Shown here piece after piece: positions 32,848 to 43,928 of a DNA stretch of 64,000 nucleotides. This DNA comes from Poa pratensis. Lineage: Eukaryota > Streptophyta > Magnoliopsida > Poales > Poaceae. The notes under the pieces were generated by a model that did no database searches, was not told the DNA's origin, and saw nothing but the letters and a program-made list of their open reading frames with translations. Numbering within the stretch: the first letter of the stretch is position 1; each line of letters starts with the position of its first letter. Location of the stretch: positions 124,281,296 to 124,345,295 of the forward strand of contig CAMZMU010000063.1 in NCBI GenBank assembly GCA_947311845.1. Reading direction: 5' to 3'. The translations under genes were made by a program, and so were the position numbers.

Positions 32848-34728
32848 ATGGCGTACCGAGTGCTGGAGGTCACCCTCCTGTCGGCCAAGGACCTAAAGAA
32901 CGTGAACCTCATCACGCGCATGGAGGTGTACGCCGTTGCCACCATCTCCGGCGACCCGATCACGCGCCAGTGCACCCCGCCGGACCCCCAGGGCGGCCGC
33001 AACCCGACCTGGAACGCCACGCTCCGGTTCGCCGTCCCGCCCACCGCCGACGCGATCGCGGGCGGTGGCTGCCTCCACATCCTCCTCCGTGTGGAGCGCA
33101 TGTTCGGCACAGACCGTGACGTCGGCGAGGTCATCGTGCCCCTGGCGGAGATCCTCGCCGGCGTCGGCGACCATGGCGGCGACGATCTCGGCGGCCCCAC
33201 GCTGCCGCAGTTCGCGTCCTACCAGATCCGCCAGGTGCACCGCACCGAGACGCGCGGCGTGCTCTACCTGACGTACCGTCTCGGCCCCGTCATCGCGCCG
33301 CAGCCGCAGGAGCCCGTGTGGGAAAGTGACGAGGAGCTGCCCGTCGAGGCTTACCGGTCACCGGAGAAGCCGATGCCGCCTCCACCGCATGCTTTCTTGC
33401 CCCCGCATGTCGCCGCGCAGCTCCAACAGCAAGCATACTGGCCCGGGCATGTGCCCGCGCCGCCGCCTGCGAAACCAGCAGGCTATGTGGCTGTGCCCTC
33501 TTCGGCTGCAAAACCCCCCGGGCATGTGGCTGCGCCGCCGCCTGAGAAACCAGCCGGCTACGTGGCTGTGCCGTATTCGACTGCAAAACCGCCCGGGCAT
33601 ATGGCCGGGCCTTTGCCTCCGAAAGCAGCCGTGGCCGTGGCGCCTTCTCCCAAACCTTCCGGTTACGAGGCCGCGCCATCACCTGCAAAACCAGCAGGCC
33701 ATGTGGGCGCCGTGCCGGCGTCTACGAAGCCAGCCGGACATGCTCCCGTGCCGCCGTACCCGAAACCATCAGGTGAGGTGGTGTCCATGCCTCCTTCTCC
33801 GAAACCAGTCGGGCGTGCGGTGTCTATGCCGCCGTCTCCAAAACCAGCGGGGCAGGTGGTGTCCATGCCACCTTCTCCACAACCAGTTGAACGCGTGGTG
33901 TCCATGCCGCCGTCTTCGAAACCGGCCGGGCATGTGGTGTCCATGCCGCCGTCTCCAAAACCACTCGAACGTGTGGTGTCCATGCCGCCGTCTTCGAAAC
34001 CGGTTGGACATGTGGTGTCCATGTCGCCGTCTCCAAAACCATTCGAACGTTTGGCGTCCATGCCGCCGTCTCGGACACCGGACGGGCCTGTGGTGTCCAA
34101 GCCGCCGTCTTCGAAACCGGCCGGCCCTGTGGTATCCATGCCGCCGTCAACAAATCCAATGGGGCGAGTGGTGTCCATGCCTCCTTCTCCAAAACCAGCC
34201 GGGCAACATGTCTCCGGGCCGCTGCCTCCGAAGCAAACAGGACAAGTCGCCGTGCGGTCTTCTCAGAAACCTTCTGGGTATGCCGCCGTGCCGTCGTCTC
34301 CGAAAGCATCATCCGATTATGTTACCATGCCGCAGTCTCTGAAACCATCCGGACATGTGCCCGTGCCGCCGTCTCCAAAACCAGCCGGCGGACATGTGCC
34401 CGTGCCGCCGTCTCCAGCAACACCAGCTGGCCGGCATGTGCCCACGTCACCGTCTCCAGCACCGTACGGCCATGTGTCCGCGCCGCCGGCTCCAAAACCA
34501 GCCGTACAGGTGGCCGTGTCACCGCCTCCAAAACCAGCCGGTCTCGCTTCCAACTTGCCGGCGACGGCAAGTAACACCGGCAGCATGGAGTTCGGGTGGG
34601 GGCTCGGCGCCGGGCTGGTCAGTGGCGCGATCAGCGGGATGCTGGCCGGCGGCAAGAGTGGAAAAGCGACCGGGTTTTCACCGGAAGTCGTTCCGTTCGG
34701 CCGTAGTCGTAAAGTGACTGGGTCTTAA
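32848..34728 (+). CDS. SRC2-like C2-domain protein with long Pro-rich repeat tail, gene 3 (626 aa)
   Basis: Single exon. The C2 domain (about residues 4-140) has LLSAKDLKNVNLITRMEVY, NPTWNATLRFAVP and DVGEVIVPLAEIL. About 430 residues follow of Pro-rich, Ser/Lys-rich sequence, including about eleven perfect-length 13-residue units of the type VVSMPPSPKPxGx. The C-terminus has the family's Gly-rich hydrophobic motif (GWGLGAGLVSGAISGMLAGG, about 582-601) and a basic end. No signal peptide is seen, so the repeat is probably cytosolic rather than cell-wall. SPK sites could be phosphorylated; this is inference. The stop codon is part of the target duplication of a retroelement that starts right after it, so the transcript's 3' UTR must now come from that element. 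It is more than twice the length of genes 1 and 2. Confidence 0.85.
   Translation: MAYRVLEVTLLSAKDLKNVNLITRMEVYAVATISGDPITRQCTPPDPQGGRNPTWNATLRFAVPPTADAIAGGGCLHILLRVERMFGTDRDVGEVIVPLAEILAGVGDHGGDDLGGPTLPQFASYQIRQVHRTETRGVLYLTYRLGPVIAPQPQEPVWESDEELPVEAYRSPEKPMPPPPHAFLPPHVAAQLQQQAYWPGHVPAPPPAKPAGYVAVPSSAAKPPGHVAAPPPEKPAGYVAVPYSTAKPPGHMAGPLPPKAAVAVAPSPKPSGYEAAPSPAKPAGHVGAVPASTKPAGHAPVPPYPKPSGEVVSMPPSPKPVGRAVSMPPSPKPAGQVVSMPPSPQPVERVVSMPPSSKPAGHVVSMPPSPKPLERVVSMPPSSKPVGHVVSMSPSPKPFERLASMPPSRTPDGPVVSKPPSSKPAGPVVSMPPSTNPMGRVVSMPPSPKPAGQHVSGPLPPKQTGQVAVRSSQKPSGYAAVPSSPKASSDYVTMPQSLKPSGHVPVPPSPKPAGGHVPVPPSPATPAGRHVPTSPSPAPYGHVSAPPAPKPAVQVAVSPPPKPAGLASNLPATASNTGSMEFGWGLGAGLVSGAISGMLAGGKSGKATGFSPEVVPFGRSRKVTGS
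33774..34202 (+). repeat. 39-bp coding minisatellite in C2 gene 3
   Basis: About eleven in-frame units of 39 bp (13 residues, VSMPPS.KP core). Units ending KPxG and KPxE alternate over part of the array, suggesting a 78-bp higher-order unit. Expect length variation between accessions. Confidence 0.8.
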
Positions 34729-37494
34729 ACGTATGGCAGTGAACACCTGGACCTCTCCCTCGTTCCCCACCTATAGTGAACAGGAGGCGATTTTTGGGTG
34801 AAACCCGTGCGGACCAGCTCGCCGCCGGCGATCCGCTCGATCCCTCGCCCTCCGCGGCCGCTCCGGCGGCGGGAGGACGGGGAATCGACGGATCCCGGCG
34901 TGTACATAGTTTAGGTGTGTGTGGGTTGCTTGCCGGCGGCGCTGTGGAGGTGGAGGCGCGGCCGGAGAAGCTTTTGGAGGCGGCGGTCCTCTCCTCTATC
35001 CTCGGTGCTCCGGTGGAGGCCTTGGGCAGATCTGCCGTCTCTGGCGCATCCGCTGCTCTCCGGAGCCGCGGCGTGCCCCCCCTCGAGCCGGCGTCCGTGG
35101 TGGCGGTGGCGGCTCTTGTCCTTGGGGTCCTTCTTCCCTCGCCGACGTGCGGGGTGGTGCTTTTGCTTAAATCTGCTGGGAGTTTGCAGGCGGGGTGCTC
35201 TCCTTCGTCGGCGGACTCGGTGGGCCCTGTGGAAGACGGGTGGAGCCTTCGTCTTCGTCTCCGGCGTGAGGCGACGACGGCGGTCTGGTGGCGGCTCGGA
35301 GCCGATGCTCGTTCAGCGTCAAGATTCCGGCGCCTGCGTCGGATGGCTTCTGCGGCATCTCAACAAGGTTGGTCGAGCTGGCTGCTTCGGTGCGAGGTGA
35401 GGCCGCCTCCTTCTCTCCCGGCGGCGTGCTGCTGGTGGTCGAAGGTGGCCTGCTGCTTGGTGGTGCCGTGTTCGCCGTGTTTGGTGTGGCCTTTGCCTCT
35501 GTTCGTGCGTGTGTGTGTGTAGAAAGTTGTGAATCCCTAATCTTTATTGTGTATCGCTTGGACCCTCGTGGGGTATATAAAGAGGTACAAGGAGGTTGAG
35601 AGGCTTGGAGTACAAGGCAAGTATTACTAAACCGAACCTATCTCTAACTCTTATGTTATACGTATTCTAACATTCCCCCTCAGTCGTAGCGGGAGTGAAG
35701 CGAACGCTTGCGACTGGACTTGAAGTCTCGCGCTTCCGTCATCTTCTCCCCTCCGTCATCATCGACTGGTCTCTGATGCTTTCTTCTCTCTTCCCTCCCG
35801 CAGTCACAGCGGGAGTGGCGTGCACGCAAGTGACGACACGGACGCTGTTGACTGTAGTTGTTGCCGATGTGTTGTTGTAGACGTTGCCCATGATGTCGAT
35901 GTCGTGGTAGCCGATCTTGATGTAGCCATGGTCGAGGTAGTCGTGGTCGATGTAGTACTCGTCGTAGTTGTTGTAGCCGCAATGCTGGAGGCGCAAAAAT
36001 TGCGCGATTTTTATGATGGAGCTGCAGTTGTGGTTTTTGCGACATTTTGCACCGTTTAGGGTACCGTCAAATCTGACATTTTGCACCTTAAAAGGTACCG
36101 CCGGGTGCGTCTTGCGGATGTCAGAGGACGCGGTCGTAGGTGAGTCCACCAGTTTTGCCAAGACTGGAGGAAGCTCACCGCATACGACGGTTTTGCCAGG
36201 ACCGTGTGCGCCGTTGTAGAGGCTTTGACATAGTGATGCCGGGTTTTTTTTTTTTTGCAGTCTTATCCGTCGGACGCGGTCGATGCCGTCGTCGGTGTCG
36301 CCTTGCAGTAGTACTGTCAGAGGGCGTGTGTCCATCTTGTGGACGAGGTTGTAGCGGCGGCGGCGATGTGTTGACGAGGTTTGTCGATGAAGACCACGTT
36401 GATGTAGACCTTGACGATAATGTGTCGGCGATGTAGCAGCAGGCGTGTGGCCTGCTACGTCGCTTGGAGGCGTCCCTCGTGGCGACGATGATGGTGATGC
36501 CTTGCTGTTGGATGTCGGAGAAGTCGATGAAGATCCACACCGACCTTCGTGTGGTTAACGTCGCTTCTTGTAGACTTGGCGTAGTCGTACAGCTTGACGT
36601 CGTTGTTCGGCTCGACATATATCCGGCTTATGCAGTGCAGATCGTGAAGGTGTATTGGCGCGGAAGGGCCGGCGCTTGGCCACATGGCGATGTCGGTGTA
36701 CGCGGCGTCTCTGAGTCCCGGAAAAGGAGACGACACTGCCGAATCCCGTGATTGTTCGGTCGGCCGCTCGTCACGTCCAGCGTCGGAGGCGTCACGCGTG
36801 TATCGCCGGCTTGAAGCAATGTTGTTGAAGTCCCAGATGCACGTCGTCTTGCCGCCGCGCGCCGGGATCGTCTCTTGTCGTGCGGTTTTCTTGCCGGGAA
36901 GCTTGGTTTTTTTGCGTCGATTTTCTGCCCTAGGAGGGCAGCCGCGTGGAGCTGGGAGGCTGAGGCAGATCTTGTCGGACTCGCCGGAATTGTGCGCCGC
37001 CACGAGCATGTCGATCTTGCACAGATTTTCGCCGGGAATTTGAGGGTGGTAGAGAGTATAGGGATTTATTTGTGGCTAATCGGATCTAAACTATGGAATA
37101 GAAATTTCGAAAATCTAGTCTAATCTATGAACGAGAATTGAATCTAAGAACCGATCCGATCTTTGATCGAATCCGGGTGCCGCGCCCCCGAGGAGAAGAG
37201 ATTGATCTCCCCGGGGACGGCGTGCTGCGGAAGATTTAGAACCCTAGGATCGGCGTCGTGAGACTAACCGTTCTGATATCATGTAGAAAGTTGTGAATCC
37301 CTAATCTTTATTGTGTATTGCTTGGACCCTCGTGGGGTATATAAAGAGGTACAAGGAGGTTGAGAGGCTTGGAGTACAAGGCAAGTATTACTAAACCGAA
37401 CCTATCTCTAACTCTTATGTTATACGTATTCTAACAGTGTGTTCTTGCTTTGTTTGATCTTGTACACGAACTCCCTTTCAAAAAAAAAAAAAAA
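34729..37494 (+). mobile_element. Non-LTR retroelement with poly(A) tail inserted at the stop codon of C2 gene 3
   Basis: The direct repeat CTGGGTCTTAA occurs at 34718-34728 (ending in the gene 3 stop codon) and at 37498-37508, right after a run of 15 A (37480-37494). Between them lies a GC-rich 5' body (34729-35517) and a short 3' end (37442-37494, TTTGATCTTGTACACGAACTC then A-run), interrupted by an LTR element. Without that element it is about 0.84 kb. The layout is that of a non-autonomous LINE- or SINE-like copy in + orientation. A long open frame in the GC-rich body (34776-35522) is not similar to anything I know. Confidence 0.75.
35518..37436 (-). mobile_element. Short-LTR retroelement, family A' (TSD GTGTG)
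   Basis: LTRs of 155 bp at 35518-35672 and 37282-37436 are nearly the same and begin TG/end CA; the 5-bp target duplication GTGTG is at 35513-35517 and 37437-37441. The element reads on the minus strand: a primer-binding site like GATATCAGAAC lies next to the right LTR, and a purine tract (TGAGGGGGAA) next to the left one. The LTR contains TTTATATACCCC as a TATA box. The 1.6-kb inside has no gag or pol, so it is a non-autonomous (LARD/TRIM-like) element. It sits in a (GT)n run inside the older poly(A) retroelement. Confidence 0.9.
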
Positions 37495-38658
37495 GATCTG
37501 GGTCTTAATGGGAAAATATCCTTTGCTGTGTATGAAATCTGCCAAGCGTCTCGTGTTACTTTTCAAAAATATGCTCAAAATAATTTTGAACTTCCTAGAA
37601 GAAGACTTCATCATGATTTCCTTGTATCATTGTACGTCATTGCATAGATTAATCTTCACCTTTGGATCACAACTATCTTGTAAGAGTTTGTAAAAATATG
37701 CACGACATCCTCGGCGCAACACAAGGAAAACAACATCTTTGGGGCACACCGCGTGGCAAAGCGTGGCAAGCAATCTCAAACACTATATCAACAATATCGT
37801 CGTCGCACACTTCCGTTGCCACAATTTATACACGTGAAAAATCGGTGGCACCCGTCCTCATTAATTGGGTGTGAGTGGAGCTTAATCAAACCTGTACACA
37901 CGTTTTCGAATTTTACCCGTCATCCGTAGCCACACCCTTACCTGGGTATAAATTTATCCCATACCCGCACCCGGCAGGGTTTGAAAAACGCCCGTGCATG
38001 GTTTGAAAAACGAGCGGGTAAAACTACCCAACAACTAAAAGACTCAACAACAATATAACAACAAAACTTATAAGAAAAACAACAAATGTATGATCATTCA
38101 TTCACTAATCCAGCAAAACAATACACACATATGAAAAGAAACATCAAAACAACACAATGTGTATGAAAATGAAAAACCAAACAACACAATGTATATGTAA
38201 ATAATAGCGAAACAACAAAATATACTATAGATGTGAAAAACAGGTTGGTTTGATTCTAAAATGGAACCGGGACGAGACCCTTTTCCTCAAAAAATATATG
38301 AAAAATAGCAGTACATGTATTAAAACGGTAGTTTGTATATTGAAAAAAATATATCAAATGATAGTTTTATTTCTTCTGTACACTTCATGATGAAGAACGC
38401 ACATGTCATACACTAGGGTAGTCGGTTAAGTGGGTATGGTTCTTTGTTCCCATACCCGCACCCATTATACCCATTGGGTGCAAAACATATTACCTTTTAC
38501 TTACCGTGGGTGATTTTTTTTCAACATACCCTTACACTGATGGTTAACAACCCGGTGGGAAGCGGGTAATGGGCACCCATTGTCATCCATTAGACCACAG
38601 TGAATACCCACAAAAGAACAGGCAACGGAGAGAACATAATTCACAGCGACAATGACTT

Positions 38659-39368
38659 GAGGGGTTTCAAGAAGATAACTGCTAAAAGTTAGGGGGTTGA
38701 CTGCAAAACATGCTGCACGAATCTTGATGAAATGAATGGTGTGGATAGGTCGGGGAGATCCATCTAGGGAGTCGTTGGTGTACAGGATTAGCATCATCAA
38801 GGACAAACTGAATCAAAGCCAGATTTTTTTGGATTTAGTTTTGACGGGTTCTGCAACCCTGGTTTCCGAAGAATGTGTACAGTATGAGTTTTGCATTCTG
38901 TAGATTGGTTGAAAATTGTTTCCTAAATTCCAGTGAAGAAATTTGCTTCCTAATGTTGACAAATGGCTCTTGCTGCATGAAAAATTTTGCTCCGAAAAAA
39001 TGCAAGCATGAAGCGTATGTGTTAATGCAAGCATTAATCATGCATCAACAATAATTTCTGCAAGAATTTGATACATGATTAAAATTTTCTATTAATACAT
39101 GTTTTTAATTATTTTAATGCATTATCAAAAGGTTTTGTTAAATACATGGAAAAATAATTCTTTACGTTAGAATGAGACCATTTTCATCAAAAGTTTTTGT
39201 TAATGCATGATCAAAAAAATCATCGTTAATGCAAGTTAACAACAAATGACAATTTGTAATGAGGGGTTTCAAGAAGATAACTCTTAAAAGTTACGGGGTT
39301 GACTGCAAAACATGTTGCACGAATCTTGATGAAATGAAGGGTGTGGATAGGTCGGGGAGATCCATCTA
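38659..39368. repeat. 108-bp direct repeat pair
   Basis: GAGGGGTTTCAAGAAGATAA... to ...GGAGATCCATCTA occurs at 38659-38766 and again at 39261-39368 with only a few differences. The spacer has no similar structure. It could be a short dispersed repeat copied locally. Confidence 0.8.
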
Positions 39369-40457
39369 AGTGTGATTTTGCATTTTCGGAGAACAGAACA
39401 CCTACAGCTGTATGCATGTACACATCGAGCATGCATTTTCAGTTCCGTGCGTCGCGATCAATCTCAAGGCAGAGAGAGGATGATAGCTGAACCGTAGATC
39501 GAATCACGTTTAAACCACGGAACAGAACTTCACTTTTAGACTAGCCAGTCACCGATAGTTATCCAGTCAAAATTTGTAAAGGGCACGGAAATGGGAGAAT
39601 CGATTCGCGGTAATAACAGAGCTTATGTAAACCTAAACAGGCAAGAGAGTCGTATCAAAAGATGCAGAACTTAATAAATCTCTATGTAGGGACAAATTGG
39701 AAATTCTCTCTATATTTTTATGGGCAACCAGACCAGACTAGACAGACACAGCAGAAAATATCTACTCGCATCATCAGGTATTAATTACAACCAGGAAAGC
39801 ATCGATCTCACTAGATATTTCTGAAGAAAAAAATCTAAATAATTAGAGTATAAAACAAACAGCACTTTGGTCTTGTCTTTTGCCGTACCGCATGCCTGCA
39901 GCACGTTCAGAGGTTCAGCAGCAAAGCCGGCTGAAAGAAATGGTATATATATCCGAAATTCCAAACATCGCATCTTTCAGCAACAGAAAAGCACGAATAT
40001 ATATAAACGCATAGACGAAAGGGAGGGGAAGCGAAGCGAGACCAAGAAGATATCGGAAGAATCGGTGGGCGGTGGTGCGCAAAATAATCGCCTGAAACGT
40101 CCGATCGGAAGAGAATAGAGCGAGCTTTACGTAGGCCATGCATGATTGCTATAGATCCAGTCTCTACAAGAACAATAACCTCGATCAAGTTGCCGAGCAT
40201 CAGATGCCAACAAATCTTGGCCTACCCTTCAACTTTGTATTGAAGTTATCTAAGCGCAAGATGCTTTCCCGGTCAGGGAACGATAACTATGCATATATTT
40301 GCAGGTGTGGATTCACACGATCGATGCAGCATTGATGCTATGGGATGCACCGGCCACGAGTCACGTACGGGTGCAAGCTTGTTTTCATCGTAGCAAGTGG
40401 AGAGTGTGGAGTATATGGAATTATGGATATCTGCATGCACACTCTTGAGTCCAAGCT

Positions 40458-40620
40458 ACTCCCTCTGTCGCGAATTATACGATGTTTTGGATACCACAGG
40501 GTGGACTATATACACATAGAAATGAATGAACAGACACATTGAAACGAGTAGTCTATATACATGCATGTGATTCAAAAAAATACTATAACATTGATCTTAT
40601 AATTCTGAGGGGAGGAAATA
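40458..40620. mobile_element. Stowaway-like MITE, degraded
   Basis: The left end TACTCCCTCTGTCGCGAATTAT and the right end (inverted, about ...CCTCCCCTCAGAATTATA) match the Stowaway terminal pattern CTCCCTCCGT, in a hairpin of about 160 bp. The right TA flank is unclear. Confidence 0.5.
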
Positions 40621-41558
40621 GTTCAATGGTCATACAAACGTATGGTGTCTTTTTTCTTCGGTTTTGTTATAGACGAGGCAGGGATAAACAATTTCTAAGT
40701 GTAGAAATTTCGTGGGAATTTCAAAAGGTTTGGAATTTTGGGTGGATATCAGAAATGTTAGTCTACCTATATAAAAAAAGGGTTTAGCCAGATTTTGAGG
40801 CCCAACCACGAGCTCCCAGTTCATGTGATCACGTCGTCTCGCTACCGCACGGAGATGGCCGTGGTGTCGCCGCCTCGATTATTCTTCTTCGGCTCCAGAG
40901 ACATGGGCACTGCTCCGTGTTGGTCCTTCCTCTACGGGTGCCCCTCGACTAATCGACTTGGGAGCTCACCGATCGTCATCTTCGTGATCGGGTTGTCGTC
41001 ACAGATGGATGACGCTCCTTAGTACAAGCAACTTGTGAATTTTCAATTCTTTATCGGTACATTTCATCATACCCTGTTTTTTTAGAAATATATTGTTGGA
41101 ATCTCCTTATCTTTTTGCAACAAGAAAATTGAACTAGGGGATGCCGGATCTGAAAATGTTCTCTGGATTCACAAAATTTCAGAAATTTTACGAATATTGG
41201 TGGGTCACGAAAATTTTCCTATATCCAAACTACTTTTCACCGGCTATGTAAAACCATCCGATACGGAAGACATTAAGATTCAAGTGAACACAAAAAGATA
41301 TGAAGTAACTATTTCTACACTTTTTGAATTTTTGAAAGGCATGTGGTGATGTATGTAAAGTCTTGCACCACTGTGCACCCGTGTGCGCATGACGATTAAC
41401 TCGAACCCCAATGAATGTGTTCTCTTGGTGAAGATGTTTATTCTACACCGGATGGCTCATATCATCCCAGAAGTGCCGCTTGTGATCTGCCCACTTGCCA
41501 AACACTATGATGGTAGCTAGGCCGAATCATACAGCTCACCAGTCACCACTCACCACTC

Positions 41559-41568
41559 CTATACATAC
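41559..41568 (+). promoter_or_regulatory. TATA-like box CTATACATAC, C2 gene 4
   Basis: Same decamer as in the other C2 promoters, 117 bp before the ATG. Confidence 0.6.
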
Positions 41569-41675
41569 ACTGCATATGTTGCATATTTCCTACTCAGCTT
41601 GAAGCCAGCACCGCCTGCTGATTAAGCACTAGACACTACCCAGCTGACCAGAGAGTGAAATAAGTTCAGCTAACA

Positions 41676-42683
41676 ATGGCGTACAGGGTACTTGATGTGA
41701 CCCTGCAGTCGGCCAAGGACCTCAAGAACGTGAACTTCATGTCGCGCATGGAGGTGTACGCGGTGGCGACAATCTCGGGCGACCCGACCACGCGCCAGTG
41801 CACGCCGCCGGACCCCTACGGCGGCCGCCATCCCACCTGGAACACCACGCTCCGCTTCGCCGTCCCGCCCACCGCAAGCGCCGGCGCCAGCGGCTGCCTC
41901 CACGTCGTCCTCCGCACCGAGCGCTCGCGCGGGGACCGCGACATCGGCGAGGTCATCGTCCCGCTCTCCGAGATCCTCGACGGCGCCGGCGTCGCCGGCT
42001 ACGACCTCGGCCCCCGCGCGCCGCAGTTCGCGGCCTACCAGGTCCGCAAGGTGCACCGCGCCGAGACCCGCGGCGTGCTCTACCTCGCGTACCGCCTCGG
42101 CGCCGTCGTCGCGCCGCAGCCACGGTCGTTGGCGCCGCCGCACCGGTTCGCCACCAGATCAAACTCCGCCGACGAGCCCGTCGTCGCGTACCCGGTGACG
42201 ACGCGCCCGTACAACGGTCCTCACTCGTACGAGTACGACTACATGCTGGTCCCGGCGCTGATGCCGCCGACTACACGAGCTTCCGGGCACACGTCCATGG
42301 GGCCAGCGTCTCCGCATGCTACCGGCCTTGGCCATAGGGCCTTGTCACCGCCGGCTTATGGCGAACATACGGCTGCTCTACAGCCGCCGCTTCCAAAAGC
42401 TTATAGGCATCTGTCGATGCCGCCGCCACCGGCGCCGATAAAAACTTCTGGTTCTGGGCACATGGCCATGCCGGCGACGCCTACAAAAACGGCAGGGTAC
42501 ACAGCCGCCTCGCCGTGGACGACCGAAACGACTAACGGCCACTCGGACTTTAGGACGACGACGGGGCTCAGCGCGGGGCCGGTCGGCGGGATGACGGCCG
42601 GCGACATGATGTCTGACGCGGCCGCGTATAACGCCGGGTACAGGGCCGGGATGGCCGGCGAATGGGGTAGGGCCGTGTACTAG
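41676..42683 (+). CDS. SRC2-like C2-domain protein, gene 4 (335 aa)
   Basis: Single exon, very GC-rich. The C2 domain (about residues 4-135) is close to that of gene 3: LQSAKDLKNVNFMSRMEVY, HPTWNTTLRFAVP, DIGEVIVPLSEIL, then APQFAAYQVRKVHRAETRGVLYL. The tail is Pro-, Ser- and His-containing (ASGHTSM, KTSGSGHMAM) but lacks the regular 13-residue repeat of gene 3. The Gly-rich C-terminal motif is degenerate (GLSAGPVGGMTAGDMM) and hardly hydrophobic, so membrane contact through this end is less likely than in genes 1-3. The frame is intact with a TATA-like box in the shared position. A role in membrane or protein binding via C2 is inferred from the family. Confidence 0.85.
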   Translation: MAYRVLDVTLQSAKDLKNVNFMSRMEVYAVATISGDPTTRQCTPPDPYGGRHPTWNTTLRFAVPPTASAGASGCLHVVLRTERSRGDRDIGEVIVPLSEILDGAGVAGYDLGPRAPQFAAYQVRKVHRAETRGVLYLAYRLGAVVAPQPRSLAPPHRFATRSNSADEPVVAYPVTTRPYNGPHSYEYDYMLVPALMPPTTRASGHTSMGPASPHATGLGHRALSPPAYGEHTAALQPPLPKAYRHLSMPPPPAPIKTSGSGHMAMPATPTKTAGYTAASPWTTETTNGHSDFRTTTGLSAGPVGGMTAGDMMSDAAAYNAGYRAGMAGEWGRAVY

Positions 42684-43928
42684 CTACGCTTGAAGATTGC
42701 CACGTCCGTACTGCACTGCATGCGCAGAGTTGATGTTGATCAGTTGATTAAGCTGACTAAACTACTGTAGTACTATTGTGATTTGGTTTGCCTGTAAATT
42801 ACAGTGTTCTTGTGTCGCCATTATCAGATGGAGTTGTGCGTCGTTTTTTTTTTAAGCCTGCGTACACCAGATTGCACTACATACAAAGATGAAGTACAAA
42901 TCGAAGAGTATCACTGGGGTGAACATGTCAAGTAATTCTGGGCGGTAAAAGTGAAATAACAACGTGTTGAATGAGAAACGCAGATCGACGAACTGACGAG
43001 CCTGTGCGCGTTCGGCGACTAAACATGAACGGAAACGAACCGGACAGAGTTGATGGCGTGGACCAATTAGACTATTGATTGCTGATGTGTATATCTTGCA
43101 TGTTGAGAGAAATCTTTGTAGTGGGTTTTTGCTACTCCTATTTAGATATAGAAGATAATGAAAAATGTTCGTACTCCGTTCCTGAAAAGAAGCCTTGTAA
43201 AAAATATTACTCCAAGTTTTTTTTAGAAAAATATCAACATCTACAAACAAAATCAACATTGCTGGGATACCTCATGAAATATAGTTTCATATGATACATA
43301 TAGTATTATAGTTTTTGATATTTCTCTCTAAAAACTTTGTCAAACTACGTTTGCTTGACTTTTGAAAAAAATACATGCCTTATTTTCTGTAGGAGGGAGT
43401 ATATTATTATCAAGATTTTGATGGTATGAAAAAGAACTATTCATGCGTTCTAAGAGTAGTTTTTTCTGATTTTTATTTATATTTAAAACGATAAAGAAAG
43501 AAACATCAACTTAAATGAAAAAAATTAAGAAGTACAACATGGAAAAAAAACACGTCGAAAGTTAAGCTCACCAGCGGGACACTTCACGGCAAATTGGAAA
43601 TCCCCTGGCCCGAGCCCAATAAACAAAACCGCGGTTCTGTGGCCAGCCCAACCCAACTAACCAAAACCATAACCTCCACTCGTACTTTTATTTTGAGGCC
43701 GAAGGGGAGGATTGCACGCAAAAAAACCCGGTCCTGACATTGTAGGTTCCGGACATGCATGTCCGAGTTCGACATGGTTACCAGCTGAATTAATCTCCAG
43801 GATGGGCAATTTATACACCACGGATACGATCGAGCCTAGCTCGGTTGGTGATGATATCGTACGTCGTCGGTCTATCAGGAAATTGGGTGATCCAAAAAAT
43901 CAAGCTTGGATCGATCAACCAATCGGTC
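42684..43928. other. Intergenic DNA between C2 gene 4 and the first ATG18-like gene
   Basis: It contains a probable decayed Stowaway-type MITE: TACTCCGTTCCTG at about 43172 and GGAGGGAGTA ending near 43402, with the left terminal repeat shortened. The last 150 bp before 43929 are the likely promoter and leader of the ATG18-like gene. No further gene. Confidence 0.45.

Larger units (their letters stand above)
37509..41540. other. Intergenic DNA between C2 genes 3 and 4
   Basis: No gene is recognised. 37509 onward is the displaced native 3' flank of gene 3. About 37900-38580 has ACCCG/CGGGT-rich repeat words like those at 340-1095. 39930-40330 weakly matches the upstream region of gene 3, suggesting a diverged promoter-proximal duplicate now separated from gene 4 by inserted sequence. 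Confidence 0.45.

Noticed and set aside
34776..35522. 248-residue frame after C2 gene 3
   Set aside because: It lies in the GC-rich body of a poly(A) retroelement, begins after the TSD, and has no recognised domain; other frames are open too.
35739..37009. Minus-strand frames in the inside of the short-LTR element
   Set aside because: No gag, protease, integrase or reverse transcriptase motif; the related element Y does not keep them open.
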